Origin: Azospirillum halopraeferens DSM 3675
Lineage (GTDB): Bacteria > Pseudomonadota > Alphaproteobacteria > Azospirillales > Azospirillaceae
Reading direction: 5' to 3'
NCBI RefSeq assembly: GCF_000429625.1
Contig: NZ_AUCF01000035.1
Coordinates: 1-62,029, forward strand
DNA: 62,029 nt
Below the pieces are notes generated by a model. That model was not told the DNA's origin, did not search any database, and was given only the letters and a program-made list of their open reading frames with translations. The position numbers were made by a program, and so were the translations under genes. Of this stretch, positions 16,963 through 25,672 are shown piece after piece. Position 1 is the first letter of the stretch. Each line of letters begins with the position of its first letter.

Positions 16963-17721
16963 TCAGTCGTGGTGCGGGATGAACAGCCGGTCGCCGATGC
17001 GGTGGACGGGCATGCGGTAGCCGTACATCGCCTCCAGCCCGTCGGTGGTCAGCACCGCGTCCGGCGGGCCGGAGGCGATGATGCGGCCGTCCTTCATGGC
17101 GACGATGCGGTCGGCGTAGGCGGCGGCGTAGTTGATGTCGTGCAGGACGATGACCACGGTGCGCCCCTGCCGGTCCACCAGGTGGCGCAGGATGCGCATC
17201 ATCTGGCGCCCGTACATCATGTCGAGGTTGTTGAGCGGCTCGTCCAGCAGCAGGTAGTCGGTGCCCTGGCAGAAGGCCATGGCCACGAAGGCGCGCTGGC
17301 GCTGGCCGCCGGACAGGGCGTCCAGGGTGCGCCCGGCCAGTTCGGTCAGGTCGAACTCCGCCAGCGCGGCGGCGATGTGGCGGCGGTCCTCGTCGGTCAG
17401 GCGGCCGCGGCTGTGGGGAAAGCGGCCGAACCCCACCAGCTCGCGCACCGTCAGCCGGGCGGCGAGGCCGGTGTCCTGGCGCATGATGGTCAGCGTCCGG
17501 GCGAGGCGCCGGCCGGGCGTGCGGTCGACCGGCAGCCCGTCCACGGTGATGCGCCCGCTCTGCAACGGGATCAGCCGGGCGACCAGGGACAGCAGGCTGG
17601 ACTTGCCCGCCCCGTTCGGCCCGATCAGGGCGATCAGCTCCCCCTTCGGCAGGGTGGCGCTGACGTCGTGCAGGATGGGGGTGCCCTGCAGGGTGAGGGA
17701 TACGCCGTCGATTGCGATCAT
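16963..17721 (-). CDS. Siderophore ABC importer ATPase (petrobactin type)
   Basis: 252 aa. Cytoplasmic ATPase of an iron-siderophore importer (FepC/YclP family). Walker A LIGPNGAGKSSLLSLVAR, Q-loop TIMRQDTGL, signature LSGGQRQRAFVAMAF, Walker B DYLLLDEPLNNLD and H-loop VIVLHDINYAAAYAD. It is the last gene of the long minus-strand siderophore operon and its ATG overlaps the stop of the permease before it. The NNLDM variant after Walker B is typical of this subfamily. Its position after two FecCD permeases and a binding protein defines the complete importer. Confidence 0.92.
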   Translation of the reverse strand: MIAIDGVSLTLQGTPILHDVSATLPKGELIALIGPNGAGKSSLLSLVARLIPLQSGRITVDGLPVDRTPGRRLARTLTIMRQDTGLAARLTVRELVGFGRFPHSRGRLTDEDRRHIAAALAEFDLTELAGRTLDALSGGQRQRAFVAMAFCQGTDYLLLDEPLNNLDMMYGRQMMRILRHLVDRQGRTVVIVLHDINYAAAYADRIVAMKDGRIIASGPPDAVLTTDGLEAMYGYRMPVHRIGDRLFIPHHD

Positions 17722-18665
17722 CGCCTGTTCCCGGTCGCCAGAAGAAGAAGGAAGACCAGGCCGCCCAGGAACTCCACCACGACGCCCAGGGTGGAGGCCC
17801 CGCCCAGCCCGTGCTGCAACACCGCCTGCCCGCCCGCCAGCACGGTCACGGCGATGCAGGCCGCCGCCGGCAGCAGCACGGCGTGGCGCCGGGTGCCGGT
17901 CAGCCGCTCGGCCAGCGCCACCACCAGCAGGCCCAGGAAGGCCACCGGCCCCACCAGCGCCGTCGACACCGCCACCAGCAGCACCACCAGCAGCAGCACG
18001 CCGGCCACGCTCCACCGCCAGTCGACACCCAGGCTGATCGCCCCCGCCGGCCCCAGCGCCATGACGTCCAGGACATGGCGCTGCCGCCACGCGACCGCCG
18101 CCGCCACGGCGGTCAGCACGGCACCGATGGCCAGCAGCTCCCCCTGCGGCGCGTTGAAGTTGGCGTAGCTCACACCCTGGAGCACCGCGAAGTCGTTGGG
18201 ATCGATCAGCCGGGCCAGCAGCGACGACAGGCTGCGGAACAGGATGCCCAGCAGGGCGCCGGTCAGCAGCAGCACGGTCAGCGAGTGGCGCGCCCGCACC
18301 AGCGGCAGGAACACCGCCGCCGCCAGCCCGACCATCGCCGCCAGGGCGATCACGAACTTCAGCCGCGGGTCGACGGCGGCGAAGCCGATGCCGCCCAGCA
18401 GGAAGACCAGCGCCGTCTGGCCCAGCAGGTACAGGGCGTCCAGCCCCATGATGGACGGGGTGAGGATGCGGTTGCCGGTGATGGTCTGCAGCAGCACGGT
18501 GGCCACCGCCACCGCCACCGCCACCTGCACCAGGGCCAGCAGCTTGAGCGCCCGCAGTTCCAGCACGAAGGCGATGTTGCCCCGCAGGTTCAGCCCCAGG
18601 AAGGCGGCGGCGCAGAGAAGGGCCAGGGCGGCGGCCAGCCAGACGCGACGCTCAGCCACGGGCAC
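17718..18665 (-). CDS. FecCD-family siderophore permease, second subunit
   Basis: About 315 aa with some nine to ten hydrophobic segments, in the FecCD/BtuC permease family. IMGLDALYLLGQTALVFLLG and VGPVAFLGLLVVALAERLTG match the conserved cytoplasmic-loop regions that contact the ATPase. The start is GTG at 18665; the gene overlaps the preceding permease by 14 bases and the ATPase by 4. It resembles the FatC/YclO subunit of petrobactin importers, which fits the biosynthetic genes upstream. Confidence 0.9.
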   Translation of the reverse strand: MPVAERRVWLAAALALLCAAAFLGLNLRGNIAFVLELRALKLLALVQVAVAVAVATVLLQTITGNRILTPSIMGLDALYLLGQTALVFLLGGIGFAAVDPRLKFVIALAAMVGLAAAVFLPLVRARHSLTVLLLTGALLGILFRSLSSLLARLIDPNDFAVLQGVSYANFNAPQGELLAIGAVLTAVAAAVAWRQRHVLDVMALGPAGAISLGVDWRWSVAGVLLLVVLLVAVSTALVGPVAFLGLLVVALAERLTGTRRHAVLLPAAACIAVTVLAGGQAVLQHGLGGASTLGVVVEFLGGLVFLLLLATGNRR

Positions 18666-19626
18666 GTCCGCCGCGCACCAGCCACAGGAAGGCGGCCGCC
18701 CCCACCACCCCCAGCACGGTGCCCAGCGGCACCTCGTAGGGGTAGCGCAGCAGCCGCCCCAGCACGTCGCAGGCCAGCGTCAGCCCGGCCCCGCCCGCCG
18801 CCACCCACGGCAGGGCGCCGCGCAGGTTGTCGCCGCGCAGGCGCGAGACGATGTTGGGCACGATCAGCCCGACGAAGGGGACCATCCCCACCACCACCAC
18901 CGTCAGCGCCGCCAGCACCGAGACGATCACCAGCCCGACCTGCATCATCCGTTCGTAGTCGAGGCCGAGCCCGGTGCCGGTGTCGCGCCCCAGCGACGCG
19001 ATGGTCAGCGCGTCGGCCAGCCACCACACCAGCACCACCATGACGCCCACGCCCCACAGCAGCTCGTACCGGCCGCGCAGGATGCCGGAGAGGTCGCCGT
19101 TCAGCCAGGTCTCCAGAAGCTGGAGCAGATCCATCTGCCAGGCCACGAAGGTCACCCCCGCGGCGATGACGCCGCCGTAGACGATGCCGAACAGGGGCAT
19201 CAGGAACGGCTCGGTCGGCGGCAGGCGGCGCACCAGCACCAGGAACAGCGCCGTCCCCGCCAGCGCCGCCGCGGCGGCCACCGCCATCTTGCCGGCCACC
19301 GACGCGGCCGGCCACACCGCCGTCGCCAGCAGGATGCCCAGGGCGGCGCTCTGCTCCGTCCCGGCGATGCTGGCGTCGACGAAGCGGTTGCGGGCGAGGA
19401 TCTGCATGACCAGCCCGGCAATGGCCAGCCCCGCCCCCACCAGGATGGCGGCGGCGGTGCGCGGCAGGCGGCTGACCAGCAGCAGCTCCAGCGGCGCCCC
19501 GTCCGACAGGCCGGCGACGCCGACCGACAGGCTGGCCGCGCACAGCAGCACGAACACGACCGCCGCCCACAGCGCGGCGCGGCGCCCCCCGACGGCGGAG
19601 GCGATGGCGGAGGCGATGGCGGTCAT
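18652..19626 (-). CDS. FecCD-family siderophore permease, first subunit
   Basis: 324 aa, strongly hydrophobic. RLPRTAAAILVGAGLAIAGL is the FecCD signature (R-L-P-R-x3-A-x2-G-A-x-L-A-x2-G). Further conserved parts are GIVYGGVIAAGVTFVAW, GMVPFVGLIVPNIVSRLRG and YPYEVPLGTVLGVVGAAAFL. It resembles the FatD/YclN subunit. It overlaps the binding-protein gene by 4 bases and the second permease by 14, and both permeases together form the inner-membrane channel. Confidence 0.92.
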   Translation of the reverse strand: MTAIASAIASAVGGRRAALWAAVVFVLLCAASLSVGVAGLSDGAPLELLLVSRLPRTAAAILVGAGLAIAGLVMQILARNRFVDASIAGTEQSAALGILLATAVWPAASVAGKMAVAAAAALAGTALFLVLVRRLPPTEPFLMPLFGIVYGGVIAAGVTFVAWQMDLLQLLETWLNGDLSGILRGRYELLWGVGVMVVLVWWLADALTIASLGRDTGTGLGLDYERMMQVGLVIVSVLAALTVVVVGMVPFVGLIVPNIVSRLRGDNLRGALPWVAAGGAGLTLACDVLGRLLRYPYEVPLGTVLGVVGAAAFLWLVRGGRARG

Positions 19627-20546
19627 CGGGCGGCCCGGAACGCCTCCTCGATGCGGGCCAGCACCCGCAGGGTCGCCGACACGCCGCCGGCGGCGATGTA
19701 GGCGTCGGCCGGCGGCAGGTGCAGGATGCGCCCGGCCCGGCCCGCCGCGGTGCCGGCCACCAGTTCGTTGTCCAGCGTGGCGCCGGCGGCCCCCGATGGC
19801 TCGCCGATGGCGGCGGCGCGGTCGACGACGATCAGCCAGTCGGGATCGGCGCGGCGGACGAACTCGAACGACACCACCTCGCCATGGGTGGCAGCACCCA
19901 GCCCCGGCACGGCGGGCGGCAGGTCCAGTTCGGCGTGGAGCCAGCCGAAGCGGGACTCCGGCCCGTAGGCCGTCAGCTTCGGCCCGTTGGTCATGACGAT
20001 CAGCGCCGTGCCCTTGCCCCGCACCGCGGCACGGGCCGATTCCACGCCGGCCTCCAGCTCCGCCGCGGCGGCCCGCGCCTCGGCCTCGCGGCCGAACAGG
20101 GCGCCGTAGGCGGCGATGCGCGCCCGCGCCGCCACCAGCAGGTCGCGGCCGTCCAGCGTCATGTCGATGGCCGGGGCCACCCGCCGCACCGCGTCCAGCC
20201 GGTGGGAGGAGCGCCCGCCGATGATGATCAGGTCGGGCGCCAGGGCGCTCAGCGCCTCCAGATCGGGTTCGTAGATCGGGCCGACGGGGGTGGCGCCGGC
20301 GGCCAGCGGCTCCAGCTCGGGCACGTACAGCTTCACCGGCAGCCCCTCCGGCCGGACGCCCAGGCGGGCCAGGGTGTCGACGGCGGCGATGTCGAACACC
20401 GCCACCGTCCGCGGCGGCGCCGCGACGGCGACGGTTCCGCGGGCGGTGGCGACGTCGACCGTCGCGGCGGCGGAGGCGACCGCCGCGACCGGGAGGGTCA
20501 GGACCGACAGGATCATGCCGGCAACCAAACGGTACAGCATCCTCAT
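19623..20546 (-). CDS. Periplasmic siderophore-binding protein (petrobactin type)
   Basis: 307 aa with a signal peptide (MRMLYRLVAGMILSVLTLPV, cleavage near VASA-AA). There is no lipobox cysteine, so it is a soluble periplasmic protein. Class III binding-protein fold: PPRTVAVFDIAAVDTLARLG at the start of lobe 1, then VGPIYEPDLEALSALAPDLI, LIVMTNGPKLTAYGPESRFG and DWLIVVDRAAAIGE. This pattern matches the FatB/YclQ group that binds petrobactin or its catecholate precursors. It sits between asbF and the permeases, with 4-base overlaps on both sides. Confidence 0.9.
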   Translation of the reverse strand: MRMLYRLVAGMILSVLTLPVAAVASAAATVDVATARGTVAVAAPPRTVAVFDIAAVDTLARLGVRPEGLPVKLYVPELEPLAAGATPVGPIYEPDLEALSALAPDLIIIGGRSSHRLDAVRRVAPAIDMTLDGRDLLVAARARIAAYGALFGREAEARAAAAELEAGVESARAAVRGKGTALIVMTNGPKLTAYGPESRFGWLHAELDLPPAVPGLGAATHGEVVSFEFVRRADPDWLIVVDRAAAIGEPSGAAGATLDNELVAGTAAGRAGRILHLPPADAYIAAGGVSATLRVLARIEEAFRAAR

Positions 20547-21418
20547 GCACTCTCCCTTCCGGCGGCGGTGCGCCGACCATGTCCGCCGCGCCGCACCGGG
20601 GACCGGAGGGCCTGCGCCACCCGCTCCCGGTCGCCGCGCAGCACCGCGAAGCAATCGCCGCCGAACCACTCCAGCGACGCCCCCGCCCCGGAGTCGGCCT
20701 CACCCGCCAGGTCGGCAAGGAAGGCGCCGTAGTCCACCGCACCGTCGAACAGCGGCACCATGCCGTCGCGCCGGCCCGCGGCGGCGTAGACGTTGGCGGG
20801 CTCGAACACGCCGAGATCGCCGCGCGAGCGCACGTTCTTCAGGTGGTAATGGGCGATGTGGGGCCGCAGCGCGCGGCGCGCGGCGACGGGATCGTCGCCG
20901 GCCTCCCACAGGTGCAGGACGTCGAAGTTGATCTTCAGGGCGGGGTGTTCGACGGCGGCGATGAGCGCCCGCGTCGCCGCCAGCCCGTCGGCCAGCGTGC
21001 CGGGGTGGGTCTCCACCAGCACCGACAGGCCATGCTCGGCGGCCAGACGGCAGACCGTGCGCAGGCGCTGCACCAGGAAGGTCCGGCGCTCCGCCGGGGT
21101 ATCGGCGCTGCCGGAACCGCCGGCGAAGGTGCGGATCTTCGGAGCGCCCCAGCGCTGCGCCAGCCGGCACAGGTCGATGGTGCGGCGGACCAGCGCCTCC
21201 GGCTCCCCGTCCAGCGGCAGGTAATCGCTGATCATGGGCACCCGCAACCCGAAACCGGCCAGCCACGCGGCGTCGCGGTCGGGCCGGTCGGCCAGGGACC
21301 GGGCGTGGGCGCCCCACAGCTCGATCCCCCGGAATCCGTCGGCCGCCGCCCGGGCCGCCAGCTCGTCCACGCCCAGCAGGTGGTGGCGGAAGGTGATGGA
21401 GCACAGGAAGAGGTCCAT
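20543..21418 (-). CDS. asbF: 3-dehydroshikimate dehydratase AsbF
   Basis: 291 aa, TIM-barrel of the xylose isomerase-like family. In petrobactin synthesis AsbF converts 3-dehydroshikimate to 3,4-dihydroxybenzoate, the unusual catechol of this siderophore. Metal and substrate residues are visible in FRGIELWGAHA, VLVETHPGTLADG (Glu, His), KINFDVLHLWEAGD (Asp, His), HIAHYHLKNVRS (His) and GASLEWFGGD (Glu). Start ATG at 21418, overlapping the stop of the preceding asbDE gene. Its presence is what separates petrobactin from other NIS siderophores, since 3,4-dihydroxybenzoate is otherwise rare in siderophores. Confidence 0.93.
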   Translation of the reverse strand: MDLFLCSITFRHHLLGVDELAARAAADGFRGIELWGAHARSLADRPDRDAAWLAGFGLRVPMISDYLPLDGEPEALVRRTIDLCRLAQRWGAPKIRTFAGGSGSADTPAERRTFLVQRLRTVCRLAAEHGLSVLVETHPGTLADGLAATRALIAAVEHPALKINFDVLHLWEAGDDPVAARRALRPHIAHYHLKNVRSRGDLGVFEPANVYAAAGRRDGMVPLFDGAVDYGAFLADLAGEADSGAGASLEWFGGDCFAVLRGDRERVAQALRSPVRRGGHGRRTAAGRESA

Positions 21419-22686
21419 CACGCCGCCTCCGCCGGTAGCACCGCCGCGCACCAGGCGCGGAAGACGGTGGCGAGATCGGCCTTCAGCGCGAACTCCTGCC
21501 GGTCCAGCCGGTCCAGCCGCGCCGCGATGTCGGGCACCAGGGCGCCGTCGCCGGTCTGGGACAGACGGTGGACGGCGTAGTGCAGCGCCCGGAAGCCCTG
21601 GACGATCTCCTCGATGGCGTCGCAGCGGGCGAGGAACGTCTCGTCCGGCAGGTGCAGCGCCCGCCAGAAGAAGGCGAAGCCGTGCTCGTAGGCGTATTTG
21701 CGGATGGAGATGACCGGCAGTTCGCGCAGAGCCTCGCCCAGGCCGGCGACCGTGAGGCCGTCGCGTCCGTCCAGGTGGGCGGTGACGATGGTGCGCACGG
21801 CGGCGGTCAGGGGGTTCGCGTCGGGCTTGAAACAGGCATCGAAATAGCCTTTCAGGGCCGCCGCGCCGGGCCGGCGCAGGTCGCGCCGGTCGAACAGGAA
21901 GCCGCCGGCCACCGTGGGCTGACGGAAGGCGTTGATGATCTTGTCGCGGGCGATCTCCCCTTCCCAGCGGAAATCGGGATCGAGCACCCGGAAGCTGTCG
22001 CGGTCGCGGCCGGGCTCCAGCATCAGATAGTGGGGAAAGGGGTTCTGATTGAACTTGTTCTCCCGCTCCGGCAGGTGGAACAGGTCGACCATGGCCATGA
22101 TGCTCAGGGTGTCGGAGCGGGTCTCCACCAGGTCCAGCAGCACCGCCAGATTGTCGTCCTTGCTGCGCCCGCGGTCGTACCATTCGCGCACCTCCGCCCC
22201 GTACAGGCGGCGGTACCAGTGACGGAAGGCGTCATGGTTGATCGCCGGGGTGTGGTAGTGCAGCGACCGCCCGGCGCTCACCGCGAAGTCCGCGTCCCAC
22301 ACCCCGAAATAGAACGGGCGATGGTCGATGCCGGCCCGCTTCAGGGCGTCGCTGAGGCAGCTCACCACGCAATGGACCTTGATGTCGACATAGTCCTCGC
22401 CGTGCACGCTGCCCCCGGCCGGAGCCGAGGCGGCGGCCGGGGCGGTGCCGGCCAGCAGGTCGGCCAGGTCCGCCACGGTGGCCGGGCTCTGCGCCGCCAT
22501 GACGTCGTCGGGCACCGACAGGCCGTGGGACAGCTCCAGCTCCAGGAACAGCTCCATCATCAGGATGGAGTCCAGGTACAGATCCTCGTTCAGCCGGGCG
22601 GCGGGGGCGAAGGCGTCCAGGTGCGGCGTCTTCAGGTGGTCGCGCAGCACGGAGCGGATGGCGTCGATGATGCTCTCGCGGGTCAT
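21418..22686 (-). CDS. Fused aryl-carrier protein and petrobactin condensing enzyme (AsbD-AsbE)
   Basis: 422 aa in one uninterrupted frame. Residues 1-80 are a phosphopantetheine carrier domain (LNEDLYLDSILMMELFLELE, Ser40 as attachment site), equal to the free-standing AsbD of Bacillus. An Ala/Pro/Gly linker (about 80-95) leads into an AsbE-like domain (about 98-422; HCVVSCLSDALKRAGIDHRP, EHGFAFFWRALHLPDE), the enzyme that transfers 3,4-dihydroxybenzoyl from the carrier to the spermidine amine. In the well-studied Bacillus operon these are two genes. Fusion would channel the acyl group directly. Overlaps asbC by 4 bases and asbF by 1. Confidence 0.88.
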   Translation of the reverse strand: MTRESIIDAIRSVLRDHLKTPHLDAFAPAARLNEDLYLDSILMMELFLELELSHGLSVPDDVMAAQSPATVADLADLLAGTAPAAASAPAGGSVHGEDYVDIKVHCVVSCLSDALKRAGIDHRPFYFGVWDADFAVSAGRSLHYHTPAINHDAFRHWYRRLYGAEVREWYDRGRSKDDNLAVLLDLVETRSDTLSIMAMVDLFHLPERENKFNQNPFPHYLMLEPGRDRDSFRVLDPDFRWEGEIARDKIINAFRQPTVAGGFLFDRRDLRRPGAAALKGYFDACFKPDANPLTAAVRTIVTAHLDGRDGLTVAGLGEALRELPVISIRKYAYEHGFAFFWRALHLPDETFLARCDAIEEIVQGFRALHYAVHRLSQTGDGALVPDIAARLDRLDRQEFALKADLATVFRAWCAAVLPAEAA

Positions 22687-23936
22687 CGCGCGCCCTCCCC
22701 GCCCGCGCCGAACAGCTCGGCCACCCGGCTGCGGCTGATCTTGCCGTTGGCCATGCGCGGCAGGCTGTCGGCCTGCACCACGTCGGCGGGCTGCTGGTGG
22801 GCGGCCAGATGCTCGCGGCACCAGGCGCGGACGGTCAGCGGCGACACCGTCCGCGACGCGGTGAACACCAGCGCCACCCGCTCTCCGGCGAAGGGGTCGG
22901 CCCGGCGGAAGGCCACCGCGTCGGTCACCTCCGGCAGGGCCATGACCACGTCCTCCACGTCCTTCGGATAGACGTTGAGGCCGGAGACGTTGATGGTGTC
23001 GTCCAGCCGCGACACGAACATCAGCATGCCGTCGGGCCTGAGATAGCCGAGGTCGCGGGTGCGCACCTCCCCTTCCGCCCCGTCGACGACGATCTCGTCC
23101 GGCGCCTCCGACCCGCCGCCCGCGCGCACCCGGTGGTGGGGCAGCGGATAGCCCATGGCGGCAGCCGCACCCATGTCCGGGTTCACGGCGATGCACCCCG
23201 CCTCGGAGCAGCCGTATTGCTGGAAGAGATGGCGGGTGCGGGTGCGGATGCGGGCGAACCACGGGTCGGGCAGCAGGGTGCCGGAGGTCATGGCCGCGTG
23301 GAGGCGCTCCCCGTCCGGCAGCAGGCGGGCCAGCGCGTGCAGGACGGCCGGCGAGGCGTAGAGCAGCGGCCGCTCCACCTCGCGCAGCGCCTTCAGGATG
23401 TACTTCGGGTTGCCGGTGTTGAGAACCACCGGCTCCGCTCCCCGCTCCAGCCCGACCAGCAGGCCGCAGATCAGGCCGTAGGAATGGGTCACCGGGCAGG
23501 CGATCACCGGCGTCATCCCCTCCGGGTCGCGGAAATGGGTGACGTAGGTGGCGATCTCCCGCCCGATGGCGGCCCAGGTGCGGGCGACGGGCTTGGGCGC
23601 TCCGGTGGTGCCCGAACTCAACTGGATCAGCCGGCCGGGGTCGTCGGTGACGGCTTCCGACTCCGGCAGCACCTCCTCCGGCTCGTACCCGTTGAACAGC
23701 AGATAGCGGCAGCCCGCCTCGCGGGCCAGGCGCTCGGCCGCCGGGCGCGGCGTCCCGGGGTGCAGCGGCAGGACGGCGGCGCCGGCGGCGCGCATGGCGA
23801 AGAAAGCGGCCAGCCAGTCGATCGTCCCGGAAAAGCAGGCGGCGTAGCGCACGCCCGGCCGGGCCCGTTCGGCGCAGCGCGCCGCCAGGTCCTCGACCTC
23901 CCGGCGCGTGTGGTGTCGATCGTCGATGCGGATCAT
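22683..23936 (-). CDS. asbC: 3,4-dihydroxybenzoate-AMP ligase AsbC
   Basis: 417 aa, the short adenylate-forming type. It activates 3,4-dihydroxybenzoate with ATP and loads it on the AsbD carrier. Motifs: LIQLSSGTTGAPKPVARTW (P-loop), YGCSEAGCIAVNPD (adenine binding), TRDLGYLRPDGMLMFVSRLD (ribose Asp) and the C-terminal LPRMANGKISRSRV with the catalytic lysine. The sub-domain that is shorter than in DhbE-like ligases matches AsbC. The start codon is ATG at 23936, 17 bases after asbB. The stop overlaps the carrier-protein gene that it serves. Confidence 0.9.
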   Translation of the reverse strand: MIRIDDRHHTRREVEDLAARCAERARPGVRYAACFSGTIDWLAAFFAMRAAGAAVLPLHPGTPRPAAERLAREAGCRYLLFNGYEPEEVLPESEAVTDDPGRLIQLSSGTTGAPKPVARTWAAIGREIATYVTHFRDPEGMTPVIACPVTHSYGLICGLLVGLERGAEPVVLNTGNPKYILKALREVERPLLYASPAVLHALARLLPDGERLHAAMTSGTLLPDPWFARIRTRTRHLFQQYGCSEAGCIAVNPDMGAAAAMGYPLPHHRVRAGGGSEAPDEIVVDGAEGEVRTRDLGYLRPDGMLMFVSRLDDTINVSGLNVYPKDVEDVVMALPEVTDAVAFRRADPFAGERVALVFTASRTVSPLTVRAWCREHLAAHQQPADVVQADSLPRMANGKISRSRVAELFGAGGEGAR

Positions 23937-23953
23937 CGTCTGCCTCGCGTGTC

Positions 23954-25672
23954 TCAGGCCCGCCGCGCGACGGCGCGCGGCGCGGGGGCGCCCGTGACGT
24001 TGGGCACCGTGTGGTGCAGCTCGGTCCGGGCGTTGAGGAGTTTCTCGGTGAGCAGGGATTCCGTCGCCACCGTCGCGGCGCGGTGCCCGACCCGGCGGTG
24101 CCGGCCGTCGGGATCGTGGTGGCGCGCGTAATCGTCCAGGCAGCGCTCCACCGCCTCCCAGAAGTGCCGCTCGGGCAGGCCGCAGCGGACCTCCAGCAGG
24201 TGGGAGATCTCGGTCATGTTGTAGATGAACAGCGTGTCCATCACCAGTTCGCGCAGCGCGTCGACGGAGCCGGCGCGGTAGTACAGGTCCGGCGGGGCGT
24301 CACGGTAGATCGGGTTGATGTCGGCGAACGGCGGCACCGCGGCGGCGTCGCGCACGAACCCCGGCTCGTACTCCACGCTGTCGTGGAAATCGCGCAGGAC
24401 CAGGCGGACCGGCCAGCCGTCGCGGTGGACCAGCACCATGTTCTGCCCGTGCGCCTCCACGGCGATGCCGTGATGGACCAGCAGGTGCCACACCGGCAGC
24501 ACGGCGACCCGGATCAGCCGCTCCACCCAGGCGTCCGTCCCGTAGCGTGCGATCCACGGGGCGATGAAGGGCTCGCCGTCCGGCTCGACCACCGCCAGCG
24601 CGTTGAAGGGGACCGCCGCCTCCCCCTCGTTCAGCACGCAGGGGACGCTGCGCCGCCAGATCGCCGCCACCTGCCCGCCCGCCGGCCCGTCGCGGTCGGC
24701 GATCACGCCGGCGTATTCGGGCAGCAGGGTCAGGGGAAAGTCCCCGGCAAACCGCGGGTCGCCGCCGACCACCCCGGTCAGCCAGCGGGAGATGGCCGGG
24801 CCCGTGCACACGGAATGGGCCGTCAGGCTGCGCCGCGACGCGGTGTTGACGATGTTCAGCGCCAGCTTCACGTCGGCCCGGCGGGGATCGTCGGCGTTCA
24901 TCAGGGTGCGCACCGACTGGCTGGCCCGGTAGCGGTCGCCGGCCTCCCCCAGGAAGCGGGCGCGGCCGTCGGCCAGCCAGGGCGCCAGCACACCGTCGCG
25001 CAGCGTGCGCCACTGCCAGGGGTGCAGGGGCACCAGGCCGAACCCGCCGCGCGCCCGGTCCAGCAGGCCCCACGCGGCGTCGCCCAGCTCGGCCCGCCAG
25101 AACGGTTCCTCGTCGTCGGGCAGTGCCCGGTGGAGCAACGACGGCGCCACCGCAAGCCAGACCAGGCGGAAGGTGCGCCCCGCCTCCGGCCCGAACGCGG
25201 CGTGATCGGCGTCGTCGAAGCCCAGGCGCGCCTTGAAACAGGGGTGGTAGGGATGCCCCTCCTCCAGCGCCGCGTCCAGAGCCGGGTAGGCCAGTCCCCG
25301 GCGCGGCCCGCGCACCAGATGGGCGTCGTTCCAGCGGCACAGCGCCACGGTGCGGTCAAGCTCGGCCAGCAGGGCTTCGCGGTGGGCCGCCGGCGTCGGC
25401 AGGCCGGCCAGCAGGGCGCGGTGGTCGGCCGCCCGCCAGACGCCGCCGGGGGCGCGCATCTGCACCGATCCCGCCGCAACGCGCAGGCGGCCGAACGGCC
25501 CGACGGCGGCGCGGCAGCGGAAGGCGGTTCCGCCGCAGTCCCAGTCGAAGCGCCGGCCGCCGCCGCAGGGAACGGAGCGCGCCGCGACAATGCCCTCAAA
25601 CAGCAGGGCGGCGGCCAACTGGCGCACAACCCGCTCGTCGGGCCGGCCGTCCCGGTCAGCAGGGAAGGGCAT
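23954..25672 (-). CDS. asbB: NIS siderophore synthetase AsbB
   Basis: 572 aa, IucA/IucC family. An NRPS-independent siderophore synthetase that uses ATP to join a carboxyl of citrate to a polyamine. Seen: RASQSVRTLMN, DVKLALNIVNTASRRSLTA (the conserved K-x-ITN-like strand), the nucleotide-site region GIAVEAHGQNMVLV with VLRDFHDSVEYE, and a FhuF-like C-terminal helical part (NMTEISHLLEVRCGLPE). Two IucA/IucC genes in a row, followed by asbC to asbF homologues, is the petrobactin arrangement; the second is by order AsbB. It overlaps asbA by 17 bases. Confidence 0.9.
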   Translation of the reverse strand: MPFPADRDGRPDERVVRQLAAALLFEGIVAARSVPCGGGRRFDWDCGGTAFRCRAAVGPFGRLRVAAGSVQMRAPGGVWRAADHRALLAGLPTPAAHREALLAELDRTVALCRWNDAHLVRGPRRGLAYPALDAALEEGHPYHPCFKARLGFDDADHAAFGPEAGRTFRLVWLAVAPSLLHRALPDDEEPFWRAELGDAAWGLLDRARGGFGLVPLHPWQWRTLRDGVLAPWLADGRARFLGEAGDRYRASQSVRTLMNADDPRRADVKLALNIVNTASRRSLTAHSVCTGPAISRWLTGVVGGDPRFAGDFPLTLLPEYAGVIADRDGPAGGQVAAIWRRSVPCVLNEGEAAVPFNALAVVEPDGEPFIAPWIARYGTDAWVERLIRVAVLPVWHLLVHHGIAVEAHGQNMVLVHRDGWPVRLVLRDFHDSVEYEPGFVRDAAAVPPFADINPIYRDAPPDLYYRAGSVDALRELVMDTLFIYNMTEISHLLEVRCGLPERHFWEAVERCLDDYARHHDPDGRHRRVGHRAATVATESLLTEKLLNARTELHHTVPNVTGAPAPRAVARRA

